Shown here one piece after another: positions 52,001 through 64,000 of a DNA stretch of 64,000 nucleotides. A program made the position numbers and the translations under genes. Every line of letters starts with the position of its first letter. Position 1 is the first letter of the stretch. The notes below the pieces were generated by a model. It worked only from the letters and a program-made list of their open reading frames with translations. It was not told the origin of the DNA and made no database searches. Source of the DNA: Actinomadura sp. DC4 (GTDB lineage: Bacteria; Actinomycetota; Actinomycetes; Streptosporangiales; Streptosporangiaceae); assembly GCF_030406325.1 (NCBI RefSeq), contig NZ_JAUEQY010000038.1, forward strand, positions 1 to 64,000, given 5' to 3'.

Positions 52001-55000
52001 GCCGGCGCCGGCGTTCATCCGGCCGAACAGGACGGTCCCGAAGACGACGTCGTCCCGGCCGCTGACGGTGGCGAGCACCCGCGCCCAGGCCAGGTGGAAG
52101 ATGGTCGCCGGGCTCACCGCGAGGTCACGCGCGGCCTCGCGTACGCGGCGGCTCACGTCCGCGTCGAGGCCCAGGTCGGCGCGCACGACACCGCTGCCGT
52201 CGCCGTGCACGTCCATCAGCCCGTACGGGGCGGTGGTCTCGTCGATGCCGCGGAGCAGGTCGGTGAAGTAGCGGTGGTGGTCCTCGCGGGAGACGCCGAG
52301 GCGGGCCTGGGCGACGAAGTCGCGGAACGGCAGCGGCGCGGGCAGCGACGCCTCGCGGCCGGACAGGATCGCGCGGAGCTCTTCGAGGAGTACGTCCTGG
52401 GTGGTGTGGTCCTGTACGAGGTGGTGGATGCGCATCATGGCCAGCCACCGGCCGTCCTCCTTCTCGGCGGCGGTGTGGACGTCGATGAGCGGCGCGCGCC
52501 CGAGGTCCATCCGGTTGCGTCCGGCGGCGAGGAGCTGTTCGACCGCGTCGCCGGTTTCGAGAGTGATCTCGGTGACGGGCAGCGTGGCGTTCCGGGTGAC
52601 CACCTGGACGGGTTCGGGCAGGCCCTCCCACACGATGGCGGTGCGGTAGATGTCGTGCCGGTCGATCACCCGTTGCAGCCCGTGGAGGAACGCTTCGAGG
52701 CGTTCCGGGGCGTCGAAGCTGATGACACGGGGTGAGGCGTACGGGTCGGTTCCGGTGCCGGCCTGCAGGAGGTGGTGGAAGAAGATGCCCTCCTGTAGCG
52801 GCGCGAGCGGGTAGACGTCGGCGACGTTGGCGGCCCCGCCGTCGACGGCCGCGACCAGCCGGCCGATCTGCTCGGGCGTCAGGTCGACCAGGGGGAGCAT
52901 GTCGGAGGTGAGCTCGGTGGCGCCGGCCGGGATGCGGTTCGGCGGTACGTCGACCGTCTCGGGGGCGGCCACCGCGGCCAGGCCCTCGGGGGTCGGGGTC
53001 TGGAACAGCGCCCGTACGGAGATCGCGACGCCGCGGGCCCGCAGCAGTTCCACGAGGCGGACGGCGAGCAGTGAATGCCCGCCGAGTGCGAAGAAGTCGT
53101 CCTCCACACCGACGTGGTCCAGGCCCAGCACGTCCGCGAAGACCTCGCACAGGACCTCCTCTTCGACCGTCGCCGGGGCCCGCCCGCTCGTGATCGCGGC
53201 GGCGTAGTCGGGGGCGGGCAGCGCCTTGCGGTCGAGCTTGCCGTTGCTCGCCAGCGGCAGCCTGTCCAGGGCGACGACGGCCGAGGGCACCATGTACTCC
53301 GGCAGACGCCCGGCGGCGAACTCCCTGATCGCGGCGGCGTCGACATCGGCCGGGGTGACGTAGGCGACGATCCGCTGGTCATCACCGGCGATCACGGCCG
53401 CCTGCGTGACCTGCGGATGTGCGACGAGTACGGCCTGCACCTCGCCCGGTTCGACGCGGAACCCGCGGATCTTCACCTGCTCATCGACCCGGCCCGCGAA
53501 CACCAGCTCGCCTTCGGGAGTCCAGCGCGCCAGGTCCCCGGTCCGATACATCCGCCCGCCGCCGTACGGGCACGCCACGAACCGCTCCGCGGTCAACCCC
53601 GGACGACCCACATAACCCCGAGCCAACTGAGCGCCCGCGATGTACAGCTCACCGGCCACACCCACCGGGACCGGCCGCAAACGAGCGTCCAGCACGTACA
53701 GACGCGTGTTCCCCACCGGCCTGCCGATCGGCACCACACCGGACCCGGTCAACCGCGCCGTGGCGACACCGATCGTGGCCTCGGTCGGGCCGTAGTGGTT
53801 GAACACCTCACACTCACCGGCCAGCAGCTCCGCCACCAACTCCGGCGAAGCCGCTTCACCGCCCAGGACCAGCGACCGTCTCGGCAGCACACCGCCCAGC
53901 GCGGCCACGTGCGAGGGCACCGCCTTGAGATAGTCGATCCGCCGGTCGGCCAAGTAGTCCCGGACGGCAGCGGGGTCGGTGACGGTGTCCTCGTCCAGAA
54001 TGTGCAGCTCACCGCCCGAGACCAGGCTGGCGAACACCACCGTGTTGCCCAGGTCCGTCACCTGCGCCTGCAACACCGCATACCGGCCGGGACCGTCGAA
54101 GCCGACCCGCTTCGGCACGAATGCGACGTAGTTCGCCAGGTTCGCGTGCGTGACCGCCACGCCCTTCGGGCGGCCCGTCGACCCGGACGTGTAGATGACA
54201 TAGGCCATCTGACCTGGAGCGATCGACACCTGCGGGGACTCCGGCGGCATCGCGGTGACCAACCGGTCGTCGACGGCGACGAGACGGTGACGGCCGGCCG
54301 GCAGGTCCTCCATCACCTCTTCCGAGGTCAGCGTCAGCACCGCGCCGCTGTCGGACTGCACGAACGCCACCCGCTCCGCAGGCTGACCCGGATCGATCGG
54401 CACATACGCCGCGCCCGCCTTCCAGACACCGACGATCGCCGTCACCATCTCCAGACCCCGCGGCAGGCACACGCCGACCACGGACTCCGCACCGACACCT
54501 TGGGCCCGCAGGAAACGCGCCAACTGATTGGCGCGGGCGTCCAGCTCCGCGTACGACAGCTCCTCATCACCGGAGACCAGCGCCACCGCCTCCGGCACAC
54601 GCGCCACCTGACGACCCAACAACGTCGGCAGCAACGCCGGCGAAGCCTCCGTCGCGGTGTCGTTCCACTCCACGAGCACCCGGTGCCGTTCGGCCGGGTC
54701 GAGGGCCTCCACCGCGCTCAGCCGTACGGACGGGTCCTCGACCAGCAGCGACAGCACTCGTACGAGGGCGTCGGCCAGGCGCTGGATCGTGGCGGCCTCG
54801 AACAGGTCGGCCGGGCCGGTCACCAGGCCGCTGATTCCCGCCGCGGCGCCCTGGGCGTCGAGCTTCTCCCCCACCAGCACGCTCAGGTCGAACTTGGCGC
54901 CGACCTGACCGGTCGGCAGCGAGCTGGCCTGGAGCCCGGACGCCGCCGAGCCCGGTCCGCCGGCGCCCGACGCGATGTCCTGCATGGTGAGGATGACCTG

Positions 55001-58000
55001 GAACAGCGGCTGACGGCCCAGCGAACGCACCGGAGCCAGCTCCTCCACCAGCCGCTCGAACGGCACATCCTGATGCGCGTACGCCCGCAAACCCTTCTCC
55101 CGCACCCGCCCCAGCAACTCCGCGAACGACGGATCACCCGACAGATCACTACGAATCACCAGCGTGTTCACGAAACACCCGACCAGATCATCGAGGGCCT
55201 CGTCCAACCGGCCCGCCACACCCGAACCGATCGGAATGTCCGTACCCGCGCCGAACCGGTTGAGCAGCACCGCCACGGCCGCCTGCAGCACCATGAACAC
55301 GGTGACGCCCTCGGCGCGGGCGACCTCGCGCAGCCGCGTGTGCACGCCGGCCGGGACGTCCACGCGTACGGCGTGGCCCCGGTGCGAGGCGACCGCCGGG
55401 CGCGGCCGGTCGAAGGGCAGCGCCAGCTCCTCCGGCGCACCCGCCAGCTCCTCACGCCAGTACGCCACCTGACGCGACAGAACACTGCCCGGGTCACGCT
55501 CGTCGCCCAGCAGCTCCCGCTGCCACAACGCGTAGTCCGCGTACTGCACCGGCAACGGAACCCACACCGGCGCCCGGCCCTCACACCGCGCCGCGTACGC
55601 GACCGACACGTCGCGCGACAGCGGTCCCATCGACCAGCCGTCACCGGCGATGTGGTGCACGACCAGCACCAGTACGTGCTCGTCCGGCCCGGTGCCGAAC
55701 AGCCACGCCTTGACCGGCGGTTCCGCGGCCAGGTCGAAGGCGTGGCCGGTGGCCTCGGCCACCTCGTCGCCCAGCGCGCCGGCGCCCACGTCGACCGTCG
55801 ACAGCACGGACCCGGTCTCCTCGACGCCGAGGACCTTCTGGTACGGCTCGCCGCCGGCGACCGCGAACACCGTCCGCAGCACCTCGTGCCGCCCGATCAC
55901 GTCCCGCAACGCCTCGTCCAGGGCCCGCCGGTCCAGCTCGCCGGTCAGCCGCAGGGCCACCGGGATGTTGTACGTCGCGCTCGGCCCCTCCAACCGGCCG
56001 ATGAACCACAGCCGCCGCTGCGCGTACGACAACGGCACCCGCTCGGGACGTACGACCGGGACCAGTGCGGCGCGGGCCTGGCCGGCGTCGGCGAGCCGGG
56101 CGGCGAGACCGGCCACCGTGGGCGTCTCGAAGAACGCGCGGACGGACAGTTCGGTGCCCAGCATCGAGCGCACGCGGCTGACCAGCCGCATGGCCAGCAG
56201 TGAGTGGCCGCCGAGAGCGAAGAAGTCGTCCTCGACGCCGACCGCGTCCAGGCCGAGCACGTCGGCGAAGGCCTGGCAGAGGATCTCCTCGGCCGCGGTG
56301 ACCGGCCGGCGGGCGTCACCGGGAGTCGCGTGGTCGGGCAGGGGCAGGGCGCGGCGGTCGAGCTTGCCGTTGGGGGTCAGCGGCAGCGCGTCCAGGACGA
56401 CGACGGCCGAGGGGACCATGTGGTCGGGCAGCCGCTCGGCGGCGAACGCGCGGATCACGTCCGCCGGTTCCCCGGGGCCGGCCGGGACGACGTAGGCGAT
56501 CAGCCGCTTCTCGCCGGGGCCCTCCTGCCGGACGACCACTGCGGCCTGGGCGACCCGTGGGTGGGCGGCGAGGACGGCCTGGACCTCGCCGGGTTCGATG
56601 CGGAAACCGCGGATCTTGACCTGCTCGTCCGCCCGTCCGGTGAACTCCAGGGTGCCCTCGTTGGTCCAGCGGACCACGTCGCCGCTGCGGTACATGCGCC
56701 CGCCGTACGGGCAGGCCACGAACCGCTCCGCCGTCAGCCCCGGGCGCGCCAGGTAGCCGCGGGCGAGACCGGCTCCGCCGATGTACAGCTCCCCGGCGAC
56801 GCCGACCGGCACCGGCTCCAGGCCCGCGTCCAGCACGTACACCTGGGTGTTCGCGATCGGCCCGCCGATCGGCACCGACCGCGCCCCTTCCGGCGGTTCG
56901 GGGATCGCGTGGGTGCACGCGAACGTCGTCGTCTCGGTCGGCCCGTAGCCGTTCACGAGCCGCAGCCCCGGCACCGCCCGCTGCGCGGCCCGTACGTGGG
57001 GCACCGAGAGGGCCTCGCCACCGACGAGGAGCCGGTCCAGGCCGGCCAGGACGTCCGGTTTCTCATCCACGACGGCGTTGAAGAACGACGCCGTCAGCCA
57101 GAGGCTCCGGACACCGCCGGCCACCAGGTCCCCCAGCCCGGCGACGTCCACCACTCCGGGCGGCGCCACGACCAGCCGGCCTCCGTGGACCAGCGCGCCC
57201 CACAGTTCGAACGTCGACGCGTCGAACGCGAGCGGGGCCAGCAGCAGGTGCACGCCGTCCGCGGTGAACTCCGCGAACCGCTGCCCCCACACCAGCCGGA
57301 CGATCGACCGGTGCTCGACCACGACGCCCTTCGGACGCCCCGTCGACCCCGAGGTGAACATGACGTAGGCGACGTCGCCGCCGCCGGTCTCGACGCCGGG
57401 GTCGGTGTCCGGTTGTGACGCGTCGATGCCCTCGACCGGCAGCACCGTGCCGTCGAGTTCCGGCAGGTCAGGGGCGAGGTTCTCCTGGGTGACGACGACG
57501 CGTACGCCGGCGTCGGCGATCATGAAGCCGAGCCGTTCCGCCGGGTATCCGGGGTCGAGGGGGACGTAGCCCGCGCCGGCCTTCCACACGCCGAGCAGCA
57601 CGGCGACCACGTCGGCTCCGCGCTCCATGCAGACGCCCACGAGCGAGCCCCGGCAAACGCCGGCCGCCCTCAGGGCGTGGGCGATCCGGTTCGCCCGCGC
57701 GTCGAGCTCCGCGTACGACACGCGTACGTCGCCGGACTCCACGGCGACGGCGTCCGGGTGGACCCACGCTCGTTCGCTCACGAGCGTGTGGACGCCGCAG
57801 CCCGGCATCGCGACCGCGGTGTCGTTCCATCCGCGTACGACCTGGTCGCGCTCGGTTTCGTCGACGATGTCGACGGCCGACAGCCGCCTCTGCGGCTCCT
57901 CCTCCAGCGCGGCCACGACGTTGCGGAGGCCGGTGGCCAGCAGCCGGCACACCGCCTCCCCGTCCACCGGCTCCACCGCGTCGACCGTCAGCCCGAAACG

Positions 58001-61000
58001 CGTGCCCCGGTCCTCGACCGACACCGTCACGGGATAGTTCGTCGCCTCCAGCGTCGAGACCGTGCTGATGCCCGTCGCGCCCTGGCCGGGCGACGGGGTG
58101 CCGGGCGCCTGGCCGTGGCGGTAGTTGAACAGCGAGGCGAACAGCGGGGTGCCGCCGGGAACCCCGCCGGCCTGCTGCGCGAGGGCGAGCGACGCGTGCT
58201 CGTGGACCAGGAGTTCGGCGAGCTGACCCCGCAGGTCCTCCAGCGCCGCGCCCACGCCCGTCTCACCGAGGCGGACCCGTACCGGCAGCGTGTTGATGAA
58301 CGGCCCCTGCACCCGATCCGCGCCGGCGCCCGCGCTCATCCGGCCGAACAGCACGGTCCCGAAGACCACGTCGTCCCGGCCGCTGACGGTCGCGAGGACG
58401 CGTGCCCACGCCAGGTGGAAGATGGTCGCCGGGCTCACCCCGAGGGTCCGTGCCACTTCCCGCACCCGCGTACCGGTGTGCTCGTCGACTCCGAGACGTG
58501 CCCGCGTGACGCCGCTGCCGTCGCCGTGCACGTCGAGCAGCCCGTACGGCGCCGTGGTCTCCTCGACGTCGCCGAGCAGGCCGGCGAAGTACGCCTCGTG
58601 CTCCTCGCGGGAGATCCCGAGCCGCGCCTGGGCGACGAAGTCGCGGAACGGGAGGGGTTCGCGCAGCCGTCCTTCGTGGCCGGCGAGGATCGCGCCCAGC
58701 TCCTCGATGAGGACGTCCTGGGCCAGGTGGTCCTGGACGAGGTGGTGCATGCGGAGTACGGCCAGCCATCGGCCCGTGCCCGGTTCGGCGGCGGTGTGCA
58801 CGTCCACGAGCGGGGCGCGGCCGACGTCCATCGTCGCGCCCGCCGAGGCACGCAGCCGCTCGGCGGCGTCTTCGTTGTCGACGGCGGCCTCGGTGACCGG
58901 GAGCGCCGCGTGCCGGGCGACGACCTGGACGGGTTCGGGCAGCCCGTCCCAGACGATCGCGGTCCGGTAGATGTCGTGCCGGTCGATCACCCGTTGCAGC
59001 GCGCCCAGGAAGGCGTCCAGCCGCTCTCGCGCGTCGAACCGCAGCACGCGCCGTACGACGTAGGCGTCCGTGCCGCCGTCGGCCATCAGGTGGTGGAAGA
59101 ACAGCCCTTCCTGGAGCGGCGCGAGCGGGTACACGTCGGCGACGTTGGCCGCGCCGCCCTCGACGGCCGCGACGACGCGCTCCAGGTCGGCCGGGGTCAG
59201 GTCGACGAGGGGGAGCATGTCCGGGGTGATCTCGGTCGCGTCGGCGGGGATGCGGTTCGGCGGGACGACCACCTCGTCCGGTCCGGACGCACCGGCCAGA
59301 CCGGCGGGGGTCGGCGAGTCGAACAGGGCCCGTACCGACACCCCCACACCGCGGCCCCGCAGCAGCTCCACCAGGCGGACGGCCAGCAGTGAGTGCCCGC
59401 CGAGTTTGAAGAAGTCGTCCTCGACGCCCACGCGCTCCAGGCCCAGGACCTCGGCGAAGGCCCGGCACAGGACCTCTTCCTCCAGCGTCGCCGGGCCACG
59501 CCCCGCACCGGCATGGAACTCGGGTGCGGGCAGCGCCCTGCGGTCGAGCTTGCCGTTGGGGTTCAACGGCAGGGTCTTCAGCGTCACGGTGGCGGAGGGG
59601 ACCATGTAGGCCGGTAGCCGCTCGGCCGCCCGTTCACGTACGGAGGCGGACAGGGCCTCGGGGTCGTCACCGGGCTCGGCGGGCACGAGGTAGGCGACCA
59701 GGCGCTTCTTTCCCGGCGTGTCCTCGCGGACGACCACGGCCACCTGGGAGACACCCGGATGGGCCAGCAGGACGGCCTCGACCTCGCCGGGCTCGATGCG
59801 GAAGCCCCGGATCTTCACCTGGTCATCGGTACGGCCCAGGAAGTCCAGCCGCCCGTCCGGAAGCCAGCGCACCAGATCACCGACCCGATACATCCGGCCA
59901 CCGAACGGACACGCGACAAAACGTTCGGCCGTCAGGCCGGGACGCCCGAGATAGCCACGCGCCAGGCCCGCGCCGGTCACGTACAGCTCGCCCGCCACGC
60001 CGACCGGCACCGGGCGGAGGGCCTCATCCAGTACGTAAGTGTGGGTGTTGGTGATCGGCGGGCCGATCGGCACGCCCGTACCCCGGTCCAGATCCTCGGC
60101 CGTGACCCGGCCCACGGTGGTGAAGGTGGTGTTCTCGGTCGGGCCGTACCCGTTGAGGAGCCGGACCTGCGGCAGCCGTTCCAGGACGGTGCGGCAGCGT
60201 GGCACGGACAGCACGTCGCCGCCGGCCAGGAGGTACCGCAGCCCGGCGAAGGACTCCACGTCGGCGTCGACCGCCTCGTGGAACAGCCCGGCCGTCAGCC
60301 ACAGGACCGTGACCCGGTACTCGGCCAGGAACGCCTTCAGGTCGGACGGGGAGAACCGCCCCGGCGGGACGATGGCGACGGCGGCGCCGTTGAGGAGCGG
60401 CCCCCAGATCTCCAAGGTCGCGGCGTCGAAGGAGACCGGCGCCATCTGCGCCACGACGTCATCGACCTCCCACCGAACGAAATCCGGACCGTGCACCAGC
60501 CGCTCCACGGCCCGATGCGGCACCACGACCGCCTTCGGCGTCCCCGTCGAACCCGACGTGTAGTTCACGTACGCCGGATGCGCCGGCCCGACCCGCGTGG
60601 GAGGGTTCGCGTCGGAGAAACCTTCGAGCGCCTCCATCTCCGTGAGGATCACGGCCGGAGCGGCGTCTTCGAGCATGAAGGCGACGCGTTCGGCCGGGTG
60701 GTCGCCGTCGATCGGCAGGTACGCCGCGCCCGCCTTGAGGACGGCCAGCAGAGCGACCACCAGCTCCGGCGAGCGCTCCAGCGCGACCCCGACCAGGTCC
60801 TCCGGGCCGACCCCACGCTCCACCAACGACCATGCCAGCCGGTTGGCCCGGGCGTTCAGCTCCGCGTACGTGAGCGTCGCGTCCGTGGACGTCACCGCGG
60901 TGTGGCCGGGCGTCGCGGCGGCCTGTGCCTCGAACAGCTCCGGCAGGCTCCGGCCCGACAGCTCCACCGCGGTGCCGGGCCACTCCTGGAGAACGCGCCG

Positions 61001-64000
61001 CCGCTCCTCGGGCCCCATCAGGTCCACGCCGCTCAGCCGCGTCTCCGGCGCCGCCGTGACGACCTCGGCCACACGCCCGAACCAGCCCGCGATCCGTACC
61101 GCCGACTCGGCGTCGAACACGTCGGCCGCCACCGTCACCGCGCCGCGCACACCCGCCGGCGCCCCGCCCGCGTCGAACGCCTCGGTGAGGGCGATCTCCA
61201 GGTCGAACTTGGCGGTCGCCGTGCCCGTCGTGAGCCCGCCGACCCGCAGACCGGGAAGCCGCAGTTCCGTGGAGTCGTTGTTCTGGAGCGTCAGCATGAC
61301 CTGGAACAGCGGGTGCCGCGCCATCGACCGCGCCGGAGCCAGCTCCTCCACCAGCCGCTCGAACGGCACGTCCTGATGCGCGTACGCCCCCAGACTCGCC
61401 TCACGCACCCGGCCCAGCAACTCACCGAACGACGGATCACCCGACAGGTCACTACGGATCACCAGCGTGTTCACGAAGAACCCGACCAGATCGTCCAGCG
61501 CCTCGTCCAACCGGCCCGCCACCGCCGAACCGACCGGCACGTCCACCCCCGCGCCGAGCCGCGACAGCATCATCGCCAGCGCCGCCTGCACCACCATGAA
61601 CACGGTCACACCCTCAGCACGCGCCACCTCACGCAGCCGCGCATGCACCTGAGCCGGCAGCTCCAACGGAACCCGGTATCCCTCATGCGAGGCCACCGCC
61701 GGACGCGGCCGATCGAACGGCAACGACAGCTCCTCCGGAACACCGGCCAAAGCAGCACGCCAGTACGCCACCTGACGCGACAACACACCCTCGGCATCGA
61801 GCAGCCCCCGCTGCCACAGCGCATAATCCGCGTACTGCACCGGCAACGGAACCCACTCCGGCGCCCGGCCCTCACACCGTGCCGCGTACGCGTCGGTCAG
61901 GTCACGCGCCAGCGGACCCAGCGACCAGCCGTCACTCGCGATGTGATGCACCACCAGCACCAGCACGTGGCCCTCGGCCCCCGCGTCGAACAGCCAGGCC
62001 CGGATCGGCACCTCGGACGACAGGTCGAAGACGTGCGCGCTCGCCTCCGCCACGGCGCCCTCGGCGAGCTCGGCGGCCGTCAGCTCCCACGACAGGTCGT
62101 CGAGCCCGATGACGTGCTGGTACGGCTCGCCGTCGATCGCCGGGTAGACCGTCCGCAGCACCTCGTGCCGGCCGATCACGTCGCGGAACGCCGCACCGAG
62201 CGCGCGCCGGTCGAGGTCGCCGGTCAGCCGCAGTACGACCGGGCTGTTGTACGTGGCGTTCGGCCCCTCCAGCCGGCCGATGAACCACAGGCGCCGCTGC
62301 GCGTACGACAGCGGCACCCGCTCCGGACGCGCGACCAGCGTCAGGGCCGTGCGCGCCGTGCCGGCGTCGTCCAGCCGTACCGCCAGCCGCGCCACGGTCG
62401 GCGCGTCGAACAGGGCGCGCAGCGGCATCTCGACGCCCAGCACCGCACGGACGCGGCTCACCAGCCGCGTCGCCAGCAGCGAATGCCCGCCCAGCAGGAA
62501 GAAGTCGTCATCGACCCCCACGCCGGACAGCCCGAGGACCTGCGCGAACACCTGACACAGGAGCTCCTCGCGCACCGTGGCGGGACCGCGGCCCGCGCCG
62601 CCCTCGTACTCGGGGGCGGGCAGGGAGCCGCGGTCCAGCTTGCCGTTGGCGGTCAGCGGCAGCACGTCCAGCACGACCACCGCGGACGGGACCATGTGGC
62701 CGGGCAGCCGTTCGGCCGCGAGTGCGCGCAGGGCATCGGGCAGGTCGTCCGCCGCGCCTGCGGCGACCACGTAGGCGACGAGGCGTCCGCCGCCGGGGGC
62801 GTCCTCGCGGAGGACCACCGCGGCCTGGGCGACCTGCGGGTGGGCGGCCAGTACGGCCTGGATCTCGCCCGGTTCCACGCGGAATCCGCGGATCTTCACC
62901 TGCTCGTCCGCCCGGCCCAGGAACTCCAGGGCCCCGTCGGCGCGCCACCGCGCCACGTCGCCGGTGCGGTACATGCGCCCGCCGTACGGGCACGCGACGA
63001 ACCGCTCGGCGGTAAGCCCCGGGCGGCCCGCGTACCCGCGCGCCAGGCCGGCTCCCGCGAGGTACAGCTCGCCCGCCACGCCGGCGGGAACGGGGGCCAG
63101 CGCGGCGTCCAGGACGTACACGCGGGTGTTGGCGATCGGGGCGCCGATCGGCACGGACGTCCCGGTGTGCCCGGGGCGGCACTGCCAGGCCGTCACGTCG
63201 ACGGAGGCCTCGGTCGGCCCGTACAGGTTGTGCAGCTCGACGCCGGCGAACCGGGCGAAGAACTCCCGCTCGGCGGCGAGGGACAGCGCCTCACCCGAGC
63301 AGATCACGCGCCGCAGGCTCGTACCGTCCGCCACCGCCGGCTCGGCCAGGAAGGCCTCCAGCATCGACGGCACGAAATGCACCGTCGTCACCCGCCGCTC
63401 CCGGATCAGGTCTGCGAGGTAGGAGGGGTCGCGGTGCCCGCCGGGCCGGGCCAGGACCAACCCGGCCCCGTTCAGGAGCGGCCAGAAGAACTCCCACACC
63501 GAGACGTCGAAGCCGAACGGCGTCTTCTGCAGGATCCGGTCCTCCGGCGTCAGGCCGTACCGCTCCTGCATCCAGGCGAGCCGGTTGACGATGCCGCCGT
63601 GCGGGACCAGCACGCCCTTCGGGCGCCCGGTCGAGCCCGACGTGAAGATCATGTACGCGGGGTTGGCCGCGGTGACCGGCACACCGGGCCGGCTCGCCGG
63701 TCGTGCCGCGAGGTCGGCGGCGGTCGCCGGGTCGTCCAGGACGATCCGTACGGCGTCGCCGGGCAGCCGTTCCGCCGGCGCGGCCGTGGTCACCACGTGC
63801 GCGGCTCCGGCCTCCGCCAGGGTGAGGGCGACGCGGCCGGCGGGGTGGTCCGGGTCCACCGGCAGGTACGCGGCTCCCGCCTTCAGCACGGCGAGCAGCG
63901 TCACGACGAGTTCCACGCCGCGTTCGAGGCAGACGGCGACGACCGACTCGACGCCTGCGCCCCGGGCGGCCAGGTGGTGGGCGAGCCGGTTCGCGCGCGC
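49031..64000 (-). CDS. NRPS, C-terminal five modules with thioesterase (5' end outside window)
   Basis: The frame is open to the right edge, where the first A domain has already begun (ARANRLAHH); 4989 residues are visible. Order: A1(partial)-T1 (Ser near 62485), C (about 61030-62330), A2-T2 (near 59395), C (57850-59270), A3-T3 (near 56210), C (54700-56070), A4-T4 (near 53075), C (51500-52930), A5-T5 (near 49890), TE (49031-49740; [21 protein letters not shown]). Ten-residue codes read by eye against GrsA, with the invariant final Lys assumed: A1 DVWHISLVDK (Ser), A2 DALWLGGTFK (Val), A3 DAFWLGGTFK (Val), A4 DLTKVGHIGK (Asp), A5 DNLSEGTVDK (unassigned). The C domains before A2 and A4 are LCL-like ([13 protein letters not shown]). 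Those before A3 and A5 begin PLAPLQEG and carry HHLVQDH, resembling D-accepting or dual epimerisation/condensation domains; no separate E domain is present. TE should release a linear or cyclic peptide. Confidence 0.95.
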   Translation of the reverse strand, partial: ARANRLAHHLAARGAGVESVVAVCLERGVELVVTLLAVLKAGAAYLPVDPDHPAGRVALTLAEAGAAHVVTTAAPAERLPGDAVRIVLDDPATAADLAARPASRPGVPVTAANPAYMIFTSGSTGRPKGVLVPHGGIVNRLAWMQERYGLTPEDRILQKTPFGFDVSVWEFFWPLLNGAGLVLARPGGHRDPSYLADLIRERRVTTVHFVPSMLEAFLAEPAVADGTSLRRVICSGEALSLAAEREFFARFAGVELHNLYGPTEASVDVTAWQCRPGHTGTSVPIGAPIANTRVYVLDAALAPVPAGVAGELYLAGAGLARGYAGRPGLTAERFVACPYGGRMYRTGDVARWRADGALEFLGRADEQVKIRGFRVEPGEIQAVLAAHPQVAQAAVVLREDAPGGGRLVAYVVAAGAADDLPDALRALAAERLPGHMVPSAVVVLDVLPLTANGKLDRGSLPAPEYEGGAGRGPATVREELLCQVFAQVLGLSGVGVDDDFFLLGGHSLLATRLVSRVRAVLGVEMPLRALFDAPTVARLAVRLDDAGTARTALTLVARPERVPLSYAQRRLWFIGRLEGPNATYNSPVVLRLTGDLDRRALGAAFRDVIGRHEVLRTVYPAIDGEPYQHVIGLDDLSWELTAAELAEGAVAEASAHVFDLSSEVPIRAWLFDAGAEGHVLVLVVHHIASDGWSLGPLARDLTDAYAARCEGRAPEWVPLPVQYADYALWQRGLLDAEGVLSRQVAYWRAALAGVPEELSLPFDRPRPAVASHEGYRVPLELPAQVHARLREVARAEGVTVFMVVQAALAMMLSRLGAGVDVPVGSAVAGRLDEALDDLVGFFVNTLVIRSDLSGDPSFGELLGRVREASLGAYAHQDVPFERLVEELAPARSMARHPLFQVMLTLQNNDSTELRLPGLRVGGLTTGTATAKFDLEIALTEAFDAGGAPAGVRGAVTVAADVFDAESAVRIAGWFGRVAEVVTAAPETRLSGVDLMGPEERRRVLQEWPGTAVELSGRSLPELFEAQAAATPGHTAVTSTDATLTYAELNARANRLAWSLVERGVGPEDLVGVALERSPELVVALLAVLKAGAAYLPIDGDHPAERVAFMLEDAAPAVILTEMEALEGFSDANPPTRVGPAHPAYVNYTSGSTGTPKAVVVPHRAVERLVHGPDFVRWEVDDVVAQMAPVSFDAATLEIWGPLLNGAAVAIVPPGRFSPSDLKAFLAEYRVTVLWLTAGLFHEAVDADVESFAGLRYLLAGGDVLSVPRCRTVLERLPQVRLLNGYGPTENTTFTTVGRVTAEDLDRGTGVPIGPPITNTHTYVLDEALRPVPVGVAGELYVTGAGLARGYLGRPGLTAERFVACPFGGRMYRVGDLVRWLPDGRLDFLGRTDDQVKIRGFRIEPGEVEAVLLAHPGVSQVAVVVREDTPGKKRLVAYLVPAEPGDDPEALSASVRERAAERLPAYMVPSATVTLKTLPLNPNGKLDRRALPAPEFHAGAGRGPATLEEEVLCRAFAEVLGLERVGVEDDFFKLGGHSLLAVRLVELLRGRGVGVSVRALFDSPTPAGLAGASGPDEVVVPPNRIPADATEITPDMLPLVDLTPADLERVVAAVEGGAANVADVYPLAPLQEGLFFHHLMADGGTDAYVVRRVLRFDARERLDAFLGALQRVIDRHDIYRTAIVWDGLPEPVQVVARHAALPVTEAAVDNEDAAERLRASAGATMDVGRAPLVDVHTAAEPGTGRWLAVLRMHHLVQDHLAQDVLIEELGAILAGHEGRLREPLPFRDFVAQARLGISREEHEAYFAGLLGDVEETTAPYGLLDVHGDGSGVTRARLGVDEHTGTRVREVARTLGVSPATIFHLAWARVLATVSGRDDVVFGTVLFGRMSAGAGADRVQGPFINTLPVRVRLGETGVGAALEDLRGQLAELLVHEHASLALAQQAGGVPGGTPLFASLFNYRHGQAPGTPSPGQGATGISTVSTLEATNYPVTVSVEDRGTRFGLTVDAVEPVDGEAVCRLLATGLRNVVAALEEEPQRRLSAVDIVDETERDQVVRGWNDTAVAMPGCGVHTLVSERAWVHPDAVAVESGDVRVSYAELDARANRIAHALRAAGVCRGSLVGVCMERGADVVAVLLGVWKAGAGYVPLDPGYPAERLGFMIADAGVRVVVTQENLAPDLPELDGTVLPVEGIDASQPDTDPGVETGGGDVAYVMFTSGSTGRPKGVVVEHRSIVRLVWGQRFAEFTADGVHLLLAPLAFDASTFELWGALVHGGRLVVAPPGVVDVAGLGDLVAGGVRSLWLTASFFNAVVDEKPDVLAGLDRLLVGGEALSVPHVRAAQRAVPGLRLVNGYGPTETTTFACTHAIPEPPEGARSVPIGGPIANTQVYVLDAGLEPVPVGVAGELYIGGAGLARGYLARPGLTAERFVACPYGGRMYRSGDVVRWTNEGTLEFTGRADEQVKIRGFRIEPGEVQAVLAAHPRVAQAAVVVRQEGPGEKRLIAYVVPAGPGEPADVIRAFAAERLPDHMVPSAVVVLDALPLTPNGKLDRRALPLPDHATPGDARRPVTAAEEILCQAFADVLGLDAVGVEDDFFALGGHSLLAMRLVSRVRSMLGTELSVRAFFETPTVAGLAARLADAGQARAALVPVVRPERVPLSYAQRRLWFIGRLEGPSATYNIPVALRLTGELDRRALDEALRDVIGRHEVLRTVFAVAGGEPYQKVLGVEETGSVLSTVDVGAGALGDEVAEATGHAFDLAAEPPVKAWLFGTGPDEHVLVLVVHHIAGDGWSMGPLSRDVSVAYAARCEGRAPVWVPLPVQYADYALWQRELLGDERDPGSVLSRQVAYWREELAGAPEELALPFDRPRPAVASHRGHAVRVDVPAGVHTRLREVARAEGVTVFMVLQAAVAVLLNRFGAGTDIPIGSGVAGRLDEALDDLVGCFVNTLVIRSDLSGDPSFAELLGRVREKGLRAYAHQDVPFERLVEELAPVRSLGRQPLFQVILTMQDIASGAGGPGSAASGLQASSLPTGQVGAKFDLSVLVGEKLDAQGAAAGISGLVTGPADLFEAATIQRLADALVRVLSLLVEDPSVRLSAVEALDPAERHRVLVEWNDTATEASPALLPTLLGRQVARVPEAVALVSGDEELSYAELDARANQLARFLRAQGVGAESVVGVCLPRGLEMVTAIVGVWKAGAAYVPIDPGQPAERVAFVQSDSGAVLTLTSEEVMEDLPAGRHRLVAVDDRLVTAMPPESPQVSIAPGQMAYVIYTSGSTGRPKGVAVTHANLANYVAFVPKRVGFDGPGRYAVLQAQVTDLGNTVVFASLVSGGELHILDEDTVTDPAAVRDYLADRRIDYLKAVPSHVAALGGVLPRRSLVLGGEAASPELVAELLAGECEVFNHYGPTEATIGVATARLTGSGVVPIGRPVGNTRLYVLDARLRPVPVGVAGELYIAGAQLARGYVGRPGLTAERFVACPYGGGRMYRTGDLARWTPEGELVFAGRVDEQVKIRGFRVEPGEVQAVLVAHPQVTQAAVIAGDDQRIVAYVTPADVDAAAIREFAAGRLPEYMVPSAVVALDRLPLASNGKLDRKALPAPDYAAAITSGRAPATVEEEVLCEVFADVLGLDHVGVEDDFFALGGHSLLAVRLVELLRARGVAISVRALFQTPTPEGLAAVAAPETVDVPPNRIPAGATELTSDMLPLVDLTPEQIGRLVAAVDGGAANVADVYPLAPLQEGIFFHHLLQAGTGTDPYASPRVISFDAPERLEAFLHGLQRVIDRHDIYRTAIVWEGLPEPVQVVTRNATLPVTEITLETGDAVEQLLAAGRNRMDLGRAPLIDVHTAAEKEDGRWLAMMRIHHLVQDHTTQDVLLEELRAILSGREASLPAPLPFRDFVAQARLGVSREDHHRYFTDLLRGIDETTAPYGLMDVHGDGSGVVRADLGLDADVSRRVREAARDLAVSPATIFHLAWARVLATVSGRDDVVFGTVLFGRMNAGAGADHVPGLFLNTLPVRVRVDASGVGEALDGLRRQLAELLVHEHAPLSLAQQAAEIPGGGPLFTSIFNYRHSGRRDPAPRQEGPGPRGATFVYVHEATNYPIAVSVDDLPTGFGLTVDAVAPVDPGGLCRLLHTCVDNLVAVLEDGAGGAYAAVEVLEPAEHDRLARGWNDTAPAVPVAEMFAEQAARTPGAPALVAGGAELSYADLDARAERLARLLAGRGVGPETVVAVVLERGVDLLIALLGVLKAGGAYLALDPAQPAGRLAFVLEDARPALTVTGDAGPALPGPVLALGSPECRAALGTTADGPVDRPAPRGEHPAYVVYTSGSTGRPKGVVVTRSGFANTARAGRTRLGTGPGARVAQFASAGFDNFCLEWSIALSAGATLVVVPPGDRLGDELSRFVAEHEITHLSLPPAVLAGLCEDAIPAHVVLEVGGDACPPELITRWAPGRVLFNTYGPTETTVDATAWRCRAGRAEVPIGTPIGGTRAYVLDSRLRPVPAGVTGELYVAGAGVARGYLGRPALTGERFVASPYEAGERMYRTGDLARRTPEGELVFAGRADDQVKIRGFRIEPGEVEAALLADPRVAQAAVVARTDGQDGPRLVGYVVPAVAADDLAASVRSAAAERLPHYMVPAAVVVLDALPLTANGKLDRTALPAPVHAADDGRSRGGSADALEETVREAFAGVLGLPSVGADGDFFALGGHSLLAVSLVERLRAGGVTVALRDVITNPTPNLLIRTLTLSSVRNAADGVLPIRTGGDDPAFFFIHPAGGLSWCYMPFARYVPDGHPLYGLQAQGLDGVSEPAGSVAEMAAEYVRRLRSLQPSGPYHLVGWSFGGTPAHEMAVRLEAEGEDVALILLDAFPPVQGGAARPGAEEQQEVLAERIRAELGHMLGGFSDEEFKLLARVFHNNATIRTEHEYGRFGGDTLILVADEGKAEDFSHDTLWRPHLTRRPAAAGLPCGHSDMARPEMIALAWEAIAQWLRTRKA
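55026..55225 (-). repeat. C-domain tract shared within the NRPS
   Basis: About 200 bases of this LCL condensation domain closely match 61326-61525 in the other LCL domain, including synonymous positions around the [19 protein letters not shown] segment. This suggests module duplication or conversion. Confidence 0.75.

Noticed and set aside
48917-52735. Plus-strand open frame of about 1272 codons opposite the NRPS
   Set aside because: It is the antisense shadow of the final A-T-TE region, which has all motifs on the minus strand.
52790-52930. Stand-alone epimerisation domain in the NRPS
   Set aside because: The PLAPLQEG segments continue into full condensation domains with HHLVQDH and lead directly to the next A domain; no separate E domain precedes them.

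Overview
The window is very GC-rich, with GTG starts, GGAG-type ribosome binding sites and dense translational coupling. This points to a filamentous actinomycete; codon style suits Streptosporangiales or Streptomyces-like genera, but the species cannot be named from sequence alone. It is almost entirely secondary-metabolite DNA. Both ends cut through giant synthase genes: a polyketide synthase (PKS) on the left and a nonribosomal peptide synthetase (NRPS) on the right.

Region 1 (1-32371, + strand) is the end of a modular type I PKS followed by a tetronate cassette. Four PKS genes carry the last five modules: partial AT(malonyl)-DH-KR-ACP; KS-AT(methylmalonyl)-DH-ER-KR-ACP; KS-AT(methylmalonyl)-DH-ER-KR-ACP plus KS-AT(malonyl)-DH-KR-ACP; and a terminal KS-AT(malonyl)-[dead KR]-ACP with no thioesterase. 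Directly downstream lie a flavoprotein, a FabH-like KAS III, an FkbH-like glyceryl transferase/phosphatase, a free ACP, an E2-type acyltransferase and an alpha/beta-fold protein. The last five match the set known to join a glyceryl unit to a beta-ketoacyl chain, close the tetronate ring and form its exocyclic methylene. The terminal beta-keto thioester is what that chemistry needs, so PKS and cassette form one pathway to a 3-acyl-tetronate.

Region 2 (32375-37478) is a spacer whose genes do not look biosynthetic: a PH-like membrane protein (-), two small doubtful ORFs (-), an AT-rich upstream region, and a 973-residue membrane protein with an extracellular periplasmic-binding-protein-like domain (+).

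Region 3 (37483-64000) is a second locus built around 3,5-dihydroxyphenylglycine (Dpg). A minus-strand operon encodes a CmlA-type diiron hydroxylase homologue, DpgA, DpgB, DpgC, DpgD and a fused hydroxymandelate oxidase-aminotransferase. A divergent plus-strand pair encodes an alpha/beta hydrolase and an ABC exporter. Two hairpins separate the exporter from a convergent NRPS whose C-terminal five modules are visible. Read by the ten-residue code, they suggest Ser-Val-Val-Asp-X, then a thioesterase. No visible adenylation domain has a code I recognise for Dpg or hydroxyphenylglycine, so Dpg is presumably loaded by modules beyond the right edge, or by the unassigned last one. Whether regions 1 and 3 make two products or one hybrid cannot be decided here; the intervening genes and the separate release systems (tetronate cassette versus NRPS thioesterase) favour two adjacent clusters.
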